DNA of 10,462 nt from an uncultured Bacilli bacterium (GCA_934201705.1 CAKPXF010000036.1:1-10462); one strand, 5' to 3'; positions 1-7,594 are shown, counted from the stretch's first letter. Notes: generated by a model not told the origin, from the letters alone. Program-made: numbers and translations.

Positions 1-68
1 CCGAACACAGAAGTTAAGCACTGCAGTGGTGATTGTATCCGTAAGGAGAGAGTAGCTCGTTGCCGGGC
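1..68 (+). rRNA. rrf: 5S ribosomal RNA, 3' part (5' end outside window)
   Basis: The first bases match the conserved middle of bacterial 5S rRNA (CCGAACACAGAAGTTAAGC), followed by the GGAGAGAGTAG segment of the 3' half and a closing GCCGGGC. The 5' roughly 45-50 bases lie off the left edge. A run of nine T (69-77) follows at once and, with the GC-rich 3' stem, is the likely rRNA operon terminator. Strand and identity are clear; the exact 3' end is approximate. Confidence 0.93.
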
Positions 69-122
69 TTTTTTTTTGCTTTGTTTTAAAAAAATCGACA
101 AATTTTTTGTATTTTTTTATAT

Positions 123-167
123 TTTATACTTTAGTATAAATTTTAAATAGGTTATAATTAATATAAT
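123..167 (+). promoter_or_regulatory. putative promoter and palindromic operator of the jetABC operon
   Basis: The short gap between 5S rRNA and jetA holds a perfect 8-bp inverted repeat, TTTATACT-TT-AGTATAAA (123-140). A consensus -10 hexamer TATAAT lies at 153-158, and a second TATAAT at 162-167. With a 17-nt spacer the -35 would be TTTAGT (130-135), a poor match lying inside the palindrome, so a regulator bound there could control the operon. AT-rich DNA produces such motifs by chance, so this is tentative. Confidence 0.4.
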
Positions 168-195
168 AAGGATTTATAGGAAAGGGGTGCACACT

Positions 196-1593
196 ATGTT
201 TGAGAATTTACCAAGCACTTTTTTTAATTTACTTATTTCTAAAAATCGTGATTTATATGTAAGTGCATTGTTTACAATTAGAAAAGCTATAAGACAAGAT
301 TTATATATAACACGAGATGATTTAGCTAGGCGAATTGCTATTTCATTAGACGAGCAAATGAAGAATGCTAATCTTGATGAAGATGATGATAAGTTTGAGT
401 CTGAAGACTTATCAAGCTCAAATAGTAAAGCTTTATACATAATAAGAAAACTTAGAGATTATGGCTGGCTTAATGTTGATTTTAATGCCAAAAACTCTTT
501 TGAAGAGTATATTGCAATACCTTCGTATGCGACATTAGCTATTAACTTTTTATATCAATTAACTAATGATGGTGAATCTGAATATAATTCACTAGTTTAC
601 TCAACTTATGCCGCTTTAAAAATGGCTGATACAGATAATAATGATTTTTATGATGCATTAGTTACAGCATATAAAAACACAGACAAACTTAATGAATCAT
701 TAGCTAATTTATATTATGGTATTAGAAGTATCGAACAACGTATTGCTGAAAATATTGAAATTAATAGTGTTTTATCGATTCACTTTAACGAATATCTTTC
801 TAGACTTCATGATCATTATTATCATCCATATAAAACTTTTGACTCTATTGAAAGATTTAGATCTCCAATCTTAAAGTTAATAAAAAAATGGAATAAGGAT
901 AATTTAATAAGAAAGAAGATTTTTGAAGTTGCAAAGGAAAAAAACCCTGATTTAAAAGCTGATGCTTTATATGAGCATATTGAAAAAATGTATGATTATA
1001 TTTTTCAAACTTATGATGAAATTGAAGACAAAATGTCAACGATTGATAATAAGATTAATGATTACACAACATCAACAATTGATAAGATGAAGCATCTTGT
1101 GAGTATGGATGAATCATATAAAGGTAAGTTGACATTCTTAGTTAAAACAATTAATGATAATAAGATGCATACTGATGAAATATGTGAAATTATTATTGAT
1201 AATACTATTTTACAAACTCAAGAATATGCTACTAAAGAAGGATTATATAATAAACGTGAAATTCAAATTACACCTGAATTATCAATTGTAGAAATCGTTA
1301 CTGAAGATAAAACAGGTGAAGATGTTGATGAAATATTTTCAAAAATTGTTCAAGGATATAATACTAATAAAATCAAAGAATTTATCATTTCAAGAGCTAA
1401 TGGTAATAAGGAAGTAACAATTACTGATTTAAATATTCATAATGATGAAGATTTTATTTTATCAATCCTTGCAATGTTAAGAGGAGATGAAAAGGAATTA
1501 CCATTTAAAGTTGAATTTGATGAAGGCTATTTAAGAGTAAGAAACTACTTAGTACCAAATATTAAATTTATAATGAAAGAGGGGAAAAGATAA
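196..1593 (+). CDS. jetA: Wadjet protein JetA (kleisin/MksF-like subunit)
   Basis: Predicted kleisin subunit of a Wadjet/MksBEF-type SMC complex, bridging the heads of the JetC ATPase and binding JetB. In known Wadjet systems the complex extrudes DNA loops and acts against small circular plasmids. The 465-residue product resembles the Firmicutes JetA family that I recall as DUF5716 (PF18982) of type III loci. Residues ~1-110 look like a winged-helix region, with an acidic stretch near 60. The middle (~130-330) is long-helical, and the last ~110 residues form a mixed alpha/beta domain. I chose ATG 196 over GTG 187 because GTG 187 lies within the ribosome binding site AAAGGGGTG. The stop TAA shares one base with the jetB start (TAATG), so translation is probably coupled. 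Family assignment is by pattern memory and not by search; order, sizes and neighbours support it strongly. Confidence 0.8.
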   Translation: MFENLPSTFFNLLISKNRDLYVSALFTIRKAIRQDLYITRDDLARRIAISLDEQMKNANLDEDDDKFESEDLSSSNSKALYIIRKLRDYGWLNVDFNAKNSFEEYIAIPSYATLAINFLYQLTNDGESEYNSLVYSTYAALKMADTDNNDFYDALVTAYKNTDKLNESLANLYYGIRSIEQRIAENIEINSVLSIHFNEYLSRLHDHYYHPYKTFDSIERFRSPILKLIKKWNKDNLIRKKIFEVAKEKNPDLKADALYEHIEKMYDYIFQTYDEIEDKMSTIDNKINDYTTSTIDKMKHLVSMDESYKGKLTFLVKTINDNKMHTDEICEIIIDNTILQTQEYATKEGLYNKREIQITPELSIVEIVTEDKTGEDVDEIFSKIVQGYNTNKIKEFIISRANGNKEVTITDLNIHNDEDFILSILAMLRGDEKELPFKVEFDEGYLRVRNYLVPNIKFIMKEGKR

Positions 1594-2243
1594 TGTTTGA
1601 ACAAGATTATAATAATTTATTTGAATCAGAAAAAGAAGAGTTTAGACGTGTAACAAATTATTTATTATCTAAAACATTTGTCGTTAGAGACATATATGAT
1701 AAGCAAGCTAAAAAGATGATTACTTCAAGTGAATTTATGTTCATTGAAAAATATTATGATATTTTTGATGCTTTTTTAAATATTGCTGGTTGGAAACTAT
1801 GTAAAAGTGGACTTGAAGGAATTTATTGGGTTGAAAATATTTATGGAACTAATAAAGCAAAATTTGATTCATTTACTACTTATATTTTACTTGCTTTAAT
1901 GATAACATATGAAGAGACTGCTCCTATTACTACTTTAGGTAATAGTGTAATAACTACTACATATGATGTAATTTCAAAAATGCAAATATTAGGACTTATT
2001 ACTAAAAAGCCAACAAAGGAGCAGTTTAGAATAGCTTTTAGAAAATTAGAGCAATTTAACATTATTCTAAGATTAAACACATCACTTGACGTAGAATTAT
2101 GGAAAATTATGATTCTACCATCAATTCATCATATTATTGATTATGATAAGTTAAAAGAATTATGTGAATACATTCCATCATTTATGAAAGAAAAATATGA
2201 GAATAATACAAATACAAATGATGAAAATGGCGAAAATGACTAA
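1593..2243 (+). CDS. jetB: Wadjet protein JetB (MukE/MksE-like subunit)
   Basis: Second gene of the SMC operon, 216 residues. MukE/MksE/JetB proteins are dimeric tandem winged-helix (KITE) subunits that bind the kleisin and DNA. The sequence fits a small, mostly helical protein with two winged-helix-like halves. The second half (~95-190) has the pattern of threonine-rich helices, then an I/L-rich helix ending in GLITKKPT, then a helix and a strand pair. It resembles the family I recall as DUF6063, which accompanies JetA of the DUF5716 type. The start ATG overlaps the jetA stop, with GAGGGG upstream inside jetA. The gene ends 15 bases before jetC, in an asparagine/aspartate-rich tail that looks disordered. 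The function follows mainly from its place between a kleisin-like gene and an SMC-like gene. Confidence 0.75.
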   Translation: MFEQDYNNLFESEKEEFRRVTNYLLSKTFVVRDIYDKQAKKMITSSEFMFIEKYYDIFDAFLNIAGWKLCKSGLEGIYWVENIYGTNKAKFDSFTTYILLALMITYEETAPITTLGNSVITTTYDVISKMQILGLITKKPTKEQFRIAFRKLEQFNIILRLNTSLDVELWKIMILPSIHHIIDYDKLKELCEYIPSFMKEKYENNTNTNDENGEND

Positions 2244-2258
2244 ACGAGGAGTAAGAAT

Positions 2259-5200
2259 ATGAAATTATTAAAAAAAGTTTTATTAATAAATTGGCACTCT
2301 TTTTCAAAAGAATTAATTGAAGTAGGTAATATTAATTTCTTAACAGGTAAAAACGCTGTTGGTAAGTCAACAATTGTCGATGCTATTCAATTAGTAATTC
2401 TTGGTGATACTAGAGGTACTTCATTCAATAAGGCAGCATCTGAAAAATCAGGAAGAACTGTTATTTCCTATTTAAAGGGTGAAATTGGCTCTGACAATGA
2501 AGGAAATAAAAAATACTTAAGGAATGGTGATTTTGCTTCATATGTAGCACTTGAATTTTTTGACGACATAAATAATAATTCATTTGTAATTGGTTTACAA
2601 TTTGATGTTAGTGGTGAAAAATTATCATCACATCAATTTATATATGATGGAACTATTCCAGAACAATGCTATGTTGTAAATAACAAAGCAATGGATTACA
2701 AAGCATTTAAGGATTATATTACTATTGCTTATAAAAATGTAATTTTCCCTGAATCATTAACAAGTTATAAGGAAGAAATGAGAAAAAAACTCGGACAATT
2801 ATCCCAAAGATTTTTTGCATTATTTAAAAAAGCGGTTCCTTTCCAACCGATTTATGATATTAGAAAGTTTATTACAGAATTCGTTTGCGATGTTAAATAC
2901 GATATAAAATCAGACCTTGAAAAAATGCAAGAAAATGTTAGAAATTATACATCACTCGAAACAGAAGCCAAGGTTATTGAAAGTAAGATCTATTACCTTG
3001 ATAGAATTCATTCATTATATGAATCGTATGCAATTGATAAAAATAAATGTGATCAGGCCCAATACTTAGTTGCAAAGCTTGAAATTGCTAAAAAGAAACA
3101 AGAAATTGTGAATATTAATCAGCAAATCATTACTCATAGCCAAAGGTTTGATGAATTAACTGATGAAGAGCAATCAATAAATAAGGACTTAGATTCTTGG
3201 AAAACAGTTCGTGATCAATTAATTGTTGATAAAGAAAGCAATGATTCTGAAGTTAAGCATTCAATGTATGTAAAGCAAAAGGATAGCATTAATAGAAGTA
3301 TTGATAGTGTTTCTGAGGTGTTTGAAAAATCAGCAAATCGTTTGATTAATTCATTTAATGAATTTGTAAGAATGGCTCAAAATATTAAAGAAACAACATT
3401 TGACAAGGAATTAGTTGAACTTGCAAGTGTCGATATTAATTTAATTTATCAAACTGCTGACAATATTATTGAAAAAGCTAGTGAACTTGCAAAACTTGAT
3501 TCAACAAATTTAAATAAATATAGTGAAGATTCTATAGCTGAGCTTTGTTCAATTGTATCTTTAATGGAAGATATGTTCACTAAGATCCGTAACTATGTTG
3601 ATGCTAGTAATGCAACTTATCAGGAAGAGAAGAGTAATTACTTGCATACAATTGACACTTTAAAGAATGGTAAGAAAGCTTATCCTAGTAATTATGTTGA
3701 ATTTAAGGAATTTATGGAGAATAAGCTATTTGAAAAATATCAAAAGAAAATTGAATGTAACTTTGTTGCTGATTTAATGGAAATTAAAAACAAAAAATGG
3801 CAACAAGCAATTGAAACATATTTAATGGCCCAAAAATTCTCATTTGTTATTGACCCACAATATTTTAAGGATGCTGTAAATATTTATAATAATTATAGAG
3901 ATAGATTCAATGGTATTTCAATTCTAGACTGTGCTAAAATTTATGATAGGCGTAAGACGTTTAATGTTCATGTTGGTGCATTAGCTGAAGAAATTGAAAC
4001 TGATAATCCATATGTTCAAGCATATATTAACTTCTTAATTGGAACATTAATGAAAGTTGAAAATATTAATGAAATCAATAAATATGATAGAGGTATAACT
4101 TCAACTGGTATGTTATACCAAGGATTTACAACTACTCAACTTAATATGCAAAGAGCACGTACTCCTTACATTGGTAAGAAGGCTACAGAAACGCAAATTG
4201 AAGGATATAGAGAGGAAGTTAAAAATCTTGATGATAAGATTGCTTTATTACATGCTAAATCAGAAGTATTCTATCGTTTAGGTAGATTTAATAATTTATC
4301 TGCTGTTGATATTAATTACCACTATGGCAACTTAATGCAAATTTATAAAATTGATGAATTAAAAGCTCAACTTGAAGATATCAATGAAAAAATTGACAAC
4401 ATCGATATGAGTGATGTTGATGCTATTCAAGCAAAAATTGATGATGTTGATAGTGAAATCCATTTTGCTAACAATTCATTAAGACAAAGTGCTCAAGAAA
4501 AAGGATCAATTCTTGCTAAACTTGAAGAATTAAAGCAAAACAGATTACTAGCTGCACAAAATTCCCTTGAAATAAAAGAAAAAGAATTAAATGAAAAATT
4601 TACTCCTGAATGGATTAATGAAAATGTTTCAGATGAAATTCAAGAAATGCTAGCTTATATTTCAGAAGACCAAATAAATAGAAAGCTTGCCGAATCAAAA
4701 CGTATTGCTGATACATTAGGTGCTAAACGACGCACACTTGATAAGGCAAGAATTGAATACATGAAGACATTCAATGTTTCAATTGATATGAGCGAAACTG
4801 ATAATGATAAATTTGATGAAGAACTTGAAAAATATCGTGATATAACTCTTCCTGAATATAAAGAAAAAATTGTTAGTGCTAAGCAAAAATCCTATGAACA
4901 ATTTAAAGAGGATTTATTGTCTAAGCTAAAAGCCTCAATTGAATCAGTAACTGAACAAATTGACACATTAAATCATTCACTTGCTAATTTCCAATTCGGT
5001 AGAGATAAATACGAATTTGTTGTTAGTTCAAATCCAAGTTATCAGAATATTTATGATATGATAATGGATGAACTATTGATGAAGGATGCAAGAACTAATG
5101 CTCAAGCATTCTATGAAAAATATAAGGATACAATCGATGATTTCTTTGCAAAGCTTACTGAAGCCCCTGGTGCTAATGATGAGGAAAGAAGAGCTATTAT

Positions 5201-5648
5201 TGATAAAAATATTTCTTTATATACTGATTATAGAACATATCTTGATTTTGACTTACTAGTTATTAATGAAGAAACTAAATCAAGCCAGTCACTTGCGAAA
5301 TCAATGAATACTAAATCCGGTGGTGAAACACAAACGCCATTCTATATTTCAATTTTAGCATCAATTGCTAATGAATATAGAATAGGCCTTGAAGATGATG
5401 CTTCCAATACTCCAAGATTAATTCTATTTGATGAAGCATTTAACAAGATGGACTCTGAACGTATTAAAGAATCAATTGAATTGTTAAAGAAATTCGGCTT
5501 ACAAGCAATTTTAGTCGCTCCACCTGAAAAAGTTTCTGATATTGCACCATTAGTTGATAGAAACCTATGTGTAATAAGAAGAAAGAACAATGCATTTGTT
5601 AAATGGTTTGATAAGAGCGAAATATCAGAATATGCTAGCGAAGCATAA
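2259..5648 (+). CDS. jetC: Wadjet protein JetC (SMC/MukB-like ATPase)
   Basis: SMC-family ATPase, 1,129 residues, the motor of the JetABC complex. The N-terminal head carries a Walker A motif, GKNAVGKST (30-38). The C-terminal head carries the ABC signature SGGE (1020-1023), Walker B LILFDE (1054-1059, catalytic E1059) and a D-loop aspartate near 1065. Between the heads lie two long charged, heptad-like coiled-coil regions (about 255-465 and 650-905) flanking a globular hinge (about 470-645). This is the head-coil-hinge-coil-head plan of MukB, MksB and JetC. The length and the VAPPEK segment after Walker B fit Wadjet/COG4913-like ATPases better than Smc or SbcC. The ribosome binding site GAGGAG is well placed. 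Three bases separate the stop codon from the A-rich start of a terminator region, so jetC is the last gene of the operon. All key ATPase residues are present, so the protein is probably active. Confidence 0.9.
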   Translation: MKLLKKVLLINWHSFSKELIEVGNINFLTGKNAVGKSTIVDAIQLVILGDTRGTSFNKAASEKSGRTVISYLKGEIGSDNEGNKKYLRNGDFASYVALEFFDDINNNSFVIGLQFDVSGEKLSSHQFIYDGTIPEQCYVVNNKAMDYKAFKDYITIAYKNVIFPESLTSYKEEMRKKLGQLSQRFFALFKKAVPFQPIYDIRKFITEFVCDVKYDIKSDLEKMQENVRNYTSLETEAKVIESKIYYLDRIHSLYESYAIDKNKCDQAQYLVAKLEIAKKKQEIVNINQQIITHSQRFDELTDEEQSINKDLDSWKTVRDQLIVDKESNDSEVKHSMYVKQKDSINRSIDSVSEVFEKSANRLINSFNEFVRMAQNIKETTFDKELVELASVDINLIYQTADNIIEKASELAKLDSTNLNKYSEDSIAELCSIVSLMEDMFTKIRNYVDASNATYQEEKSNYLHTIDTLKNGKKAYPSNYVEFKEFMENKLFEKYQKKIECNFVADLMEIKNKKWQQAIETYLMAQKFSFVIDPQYFKDAVNIYNNYRDRFNGISILDCAKIYDRRKTFNVHVGALAEEIETDNPYVQAYINFLIGTLMKVENINEINKYDRGITSTGMLYQGFTTTQLNMQRARTPYIGKKATETQIEGYREEVKNLDDKIALLHAKSEVFYRLGRFNNLSAVDINYHYGNLMQIYKIDELKAQLEDINEKIDNIDMSDVDAIQAKIDDVDSEIHFANNSLRQSAQEKGSILAKLEELKQNRLLAAQNSLEIKEKELNEKFTPEWINENVSDEIQEMLAYISEDQINRKLAESKRIADTLGAKRRTLDKARIEYMKTFNVSIDMSETDNDKFDEELEKYRDITLPEYKEKIVSAKQKSYEQFKEDLLSKLKASIESVTEQIDTLNHSLANFQFGRDKYEFVVSSNPSYQNIYDMIMDELLMKDARTNAQAFYEKYKDTIDDFFAKLTEAPGANDEERRAIIDKNISLYTDYRTYLDFDLLVINEETKSSQSLAKSMNTKSGGETQTPFYISILASIANEYRIGLEDDASNTPRLILFDEAFNKMDSERIKESIELLKKFGLQAILVAPPEKVSDIAPLVDRNLCVIRRKNNAFVKWFDKSEISEYASEA

Positions 5649-5653
5649 AAAAC

Positions 5654-5684
5654 AAAGACTTCAATTAATTTTGGAGTCTTTTTT
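5654..5684 (+). terminator. Rho-independent terminator of the jetABC operon
   Basis: An 11-bp stem, AAAGACTTCAA (5654-5664) with TTGGAGTCTTT (5671-5681), one G-T pair and a 6-base loop, running into a T tract that ends at 5684. It begins six bases after the jetC stop and closes the operon, so no jetD is cotranscribed. Confidence 0.88.
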
Positions 5685-5736
5685 GCATAATTTTTTAATT
5701 ACTGTAAAAAATATCAATAAAGGAAGGTATAATATA

Positions 5737-5928
5737 GTGAACGACAAAAAAAATTATAATAGAATAAATCATTTTGAAATTAAAAAAAGTACGAAAAATT
5801 ATGAAAATGAATTTGCTGATGAAATAAGTGATGAATATGATAGTAGGCAATTAAATTTAATGGTAAGTCAAACAAATAAATTCACTAAACAAAGTAAAAA
5901 AAAGAAAAATAATAAAACTGCCAAATAG
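5737..5928 (+). CDS. small charged protein of unknown function
   Basis: A 63-residue hydrophilic product that I do not recognise. The same frame is open from 5590 inside jetC, but the GTG at 5737 is preceded by a good ribosome binding site (AGGAAGG, 9-base spacing) and lies beyond the jetC terminator, so it is the sensible start. The N-terminal part is rich in N/K/Y. The centre (~26-38) is acidic, with ADEISDEYD-like residues, and the C-terminus is a poly-lysine tail (SKKKKNNK). It has no membrane segment or signal peptide. The stop TAG lies inside the loop and stem of its own terminator. The start signal and dedicated terminator argue that it is real; low-complexity composition argues for caution. 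Confidence 0.55.
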   Translation: MNDKKNYNRINHFEIKKSTKNYENEFADEISDEYDSRQLNLMVSQTNKFTKQSKKKKNNKTAK

Positions 5929-5937
5929 CAGTTTTTT
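5914..5937 (+). terminator. Rho-independent terminator overlapping the end of the small gene
   Basis: An 8-bp perfect stem, AAAACTGC (5914-5921) with GCAGTTTT (5928-5935), with a 6-base loop and a run of seven T (5932-5938). The stop codon (5926-5928) lies in the loop and first stem base, so terminating ribosomes would cover the hairpin. Confidence 0.8.
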
Positions 5938-5946
5938 TAGCAAAAG

Positions 5947-6378
5947 ATGGACTATTTATTGTTTTTGTTTTTGTTTTTTATTTTATTAATAGATGTACTT
6001 TTTTACATTCCAATAATAATTCACCTTTACTATGATAATAATTGCTTATATTTATATGTTTTCTCTATTTCTATATTGCATATCGATAACAATAAAACGA
6101 TTAATAAGTTAGCTAATAAAATTGATATTAAAAGTATAAACAAAGATAAGAATGGTATTAATATAATAAAAGCATTTGAAATAAAGAAAATCAAAATATC
6201 AATTAAAAAAAATTTAGCATATAGTAAACCATATATATTTTATCCATTATTTGCTTTAATTGCAGTAGATAATGTTTCATATCAAATAAATAATAACAAT
6301 AATATTATCTATTTAAAAATTGAGGTAGTATTAATAAAATGCTTACTTGAATTAATAAAACAAAGTCTTGAAAAATAA
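5947..6378 (+). CDS. DUF2953-like membrane-anchored protein
   Basis: A 143-residue product with one strongly hydrophobic N-terminal segment (about residues 2-27, rich in L/F/I), followed by strand-like and K/I/N-rich sequence. The topology and the place just upstream of ytfJ fit DUF2953 proteins (YtfI-like), whose genes commonly sit next to ytfJ in spore formers; the molecular function is not established. It is shorter than I remember for the family (about 200 residues), so it may be a divergent or truncated member. There is no convincing ribosome binding site before the ATG, which follows the previous terminator by only nine bases. The family call rests mainly on topology and synteny. Confidence 0.5.
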   Translation: MDYLLFLFLFFILLIDVLFYIPIIIHLYYDNNCLYLYVFSISILHIDNNKTINKLANKIDIKSINKDKNGINIIKAFEIKKIKISIKKNLAYSKPYIFYPLFALIAVDNVSYQINNNNNIIYLKIEVVLIKCLLELIKQSLEK

Positions 6379-6656
6379 AATCAGTCTCGCAAAATAAAAA
6401 CTTTGCTAATTCAACAATTAGTGATGCTAATTAACTTTGGCAATATCTGTGAAAGAAGATTTTTATTCAAGCAGGTTTGCTATCTTTTAAGCACTATTTG
6501 TGCAAGGAGTAGAAGTAATGTTCTAGGTTATTCATGTATAGTATAACACTATGATACCAAAAAATCTTGTTACTAGATCAAGTTTAAAACTAGAATCTAA
6601 TATAGTTGTAGAATTAGTAATATTCTCCAACTGATATTATACGAGGAGCTATAAAA
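6379..6656. other. intergenic gap of 278 bp without a supported gene
   Basis: I see no convincing gene here. The frame of the preceding gene stays open for 56 codons after its stop (6379-6543), but the translation is cysteine- and arginine-rich and unlike the neighbours. Another frame at 6381-6434 reads SVSQNKNFANSTISDAN before a stop, which could be a displaced C-terminal tail of the DUF2953-like protein. A small hairpin CTAATT-CAAC-AATTAG lies at 6406-6421. The last bases hold the ytfJ ribosome binding site GAGGAG. A ytfJ promoter must lie here, but I could not identify one convincingly. Confidence 0.4.
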
Positions 6657-7025
6657 ATGAAAGAACACCCAATAAATGAAATTTTAAAAACATCGCTTGA
6701 AAATATTGATGAGCTAGTAAATACTAATAAAGCATTTGGAGAGCCAATTATTTTGCCAGATGATGTAATTGTAATTCCTATAAGTAAGGTTATTTATGGC
6801 TATGGTGTTGGAGGTTCTCAGTTCAATAAAAAGCCTAGTAATACTAAAAGTGAAATAGCAGAAGACATTTATCCCTTTGGAGGAGGAAGTGGTGGAGGAG
6901 TAACAATTAATCCGACTGCTTTAATTATAATAAAAGGGGAAAATATCAAAATGCTATCAATTGAAAAAGACAGTGACATTTTGCCAAAATTAATTGACTC
7001 AATAAAAGAAATGTTTAAAAAATAG
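6657..7025 (+). CDS. ytfJ: GerW/YtfJ family sporulation protein
   Basis: A 122-residue protein of the Spore_YtfJ family. In Bacillus subtilis YtfJ (GerW) is a forespore-expressed protein needed for normal germination in response to some germinants. Diagnostic features are the N-terminal helix starting MKEHPINEILKTSLENIDEL, a beta-rich core with the strand VIVIPISKVIYGYGVGG (about 38-54), the glycine-rich turn FGGGSGGG (about 75-82) and the strand VTINPTALIII (83-93). It ends in a short lysine-rich helix. A strong ribosome binding site (GAGGAG, spacing about 7) supports the start. Length is normal for the family. It follows the DUF2953-like gene, as often seen in clostridia. Confidence 0.92.
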   Translation: MKEHPINEILKTSLENIDELVNTNKAFGEPIILPDDVIVIPISKVIYGYGVGGSQFNKKPSNTKSEIAEDIYPFGGGSGGGVTINPTALIIIKGENIKMLSIEKDSDILPKLIDSIKEMFKK

Positions 7026-7107
7026 AAGATTATTATAAAATGATTTTAGATAAAAAAATAACTAAGAATAATTTAGTTAAAAAAAAGAAAAAAAATTTTA
7101 AAAAATA

Positions 7108-7136
7108 TTGACATTAACTAGCAATTATAGTATTAT
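7108..7136 (+). promoter_or_regulatory. strong sigma-A promoter of the tRNA operon
   Basis: A perfect -35 box TTGACA (7108-7113), a 17-base spacer and -10 box TATTAT (7131-7136). It lies 18 bases upstream of tRNA-Val, and transcription should start near 7143. No other strong promoter is evident within the tRNA cluster, so all five genes are probably cotranscribed. Confidence 0.85.
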
Positions 7137-7154
7137 ATATGAGCACGGTGGTAT

Positions 7155-7230
7155 GGGTGTTTAGCTCAGCTGGAAGAGCATCTGCCTTACAAGCAGAGGG
7201 TCAGCGGTCCGAGTCCGTTAACACCCACCA
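7155..7230 (+). tRNA. tRNA-Val, anticodon TAC
   Basis: Complete 76-nt cloverleaf: acceptor GGGTGTT pairs with AACACCC, anticodon stem TCTGC/GCAGA encloses loop CTTACAA with anticodon TAC, and the CCA end is encoded. First gene of the cluster. Confidence 0.96.
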
Positions 7231-7255
7231 TTATTTTTTTTGAAAGGATAGACGC

Positions 7256-7339
7256 GGGAGGGTAGCGAAGTGGCTAAACGCGGTAGACTGTAAATCTATT
7301 CCTTAGGGTTCGGCGGTTCGAATCCGTCCCCTCCCACCA
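7256..7339 (+). tRNA. tRNA-Tyr, anticodon GTA
   Basis: An 84-nt class II tRNA with a long variable arm. Acceptor GGGAGGG pairs with CCCTCCC, the anticodon loop CTGTAAA contains GTA, and CCA is encoded. Confidence 0.95.
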
Positions 7340-7343
7340 TTCT

Positions 7344-7417
7344 TGGGATATAGCCAAGCGGTAAGGCACCAGATTTTGATTCTGGCATCACTGGTTCGAT
7401 CCCAGTTATCCCAGCCA
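7344..7417 (+). tRNA. tRNA-Gln, anticodon TTG
   Basis: A 74-nt cloverleaf with acceptor TGGGATA/TATCCCA, a T-A first pair typical of tRNA-Gln, anticodon loop TTTTGAT with anticodon TTG, and encoded CCA. Only four bases separate it from tRNA-Tyr. Confidence 0.95.
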
Positions 7418-7422
7418 TACAT

Positions 7423-7499
7423 GACCTGTTAGCTCAGTCTGGTAGAGCACTTGACTTTTAATCAAGGGGTCAAGGATTCGAGTTCCTTACAGGTCACCA
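7423..7499 (+). tRNA. tRNA-Lys, anticodon TTT
   Basis: A 77-nt cloverleaf with acceptor GACCTGT/ACAGGTC, anticodon stem TTGA/TCAA with loop CTTTTAA (anticodon TTT) and encoded CCA. Confidence 0.95.
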
Positions 7500-7505
7500 T
7501 TTCTT

Positions 7506-7594
7506 GCTCGAGTGGCGAAACAGGTAGACGCACAGGACTTAAAATCCTGGGCCTAGTGATAGGCGTGTCGGTTCGATTCCGACCCCGAGCACCA
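7506..7594 (+). tRNA. tRNA-Leu, anticodon TAA (integration target)
   Basis: An 89-nt class II tRNA with anticodon stem AGGA/TCCT around ACTTAAAA (anticodon TAA), a long variable arm (GCCTAGTGATAGGC) and encoded CCA. Acceptor GCTCGAG faces CCCGAGC, which leaves an A-C mismatch at pair 6-67 (A7511 with C7585). The 3' part from 7534 is repeated exactly at 10386. The integrated element therefore keeps a full-length tRNA on its left side, as expected for tRNA-targeting tyrosine integrases. Confidence 0.95.

Noticed and set aside
187..195. GTG at 187 as the jetA start
   Set aside because: It is part of the AAAGGGGTG ribosome binding site; ATG 196 has proper spacing and gives a natural N-terminus.
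174..440. Minus-strand open frame opposite jetA, and similar ones opposite jetB and jetC
   Set aside because: These are antisense shadows of well-supported genes, with no ribosome binding sites and unnatural composition.
5590..5736. Upstream extension of the small gene into jetC
   Set aside because: It overlaps the jetC 3' end and its terminator; GTG 5737 with AGGAAGG upstream is a better start, and the extension reads as jetC in the wrong frame.
6379..6546. In-frame continuation after the DUF2953-like stop as readthrough or a separate gene
   Set aside because: Composition (clustered Cys/Arg) is unlike neighbouring proteins, there is no ribosome binding site, and the open stretch is short enough to be chance.
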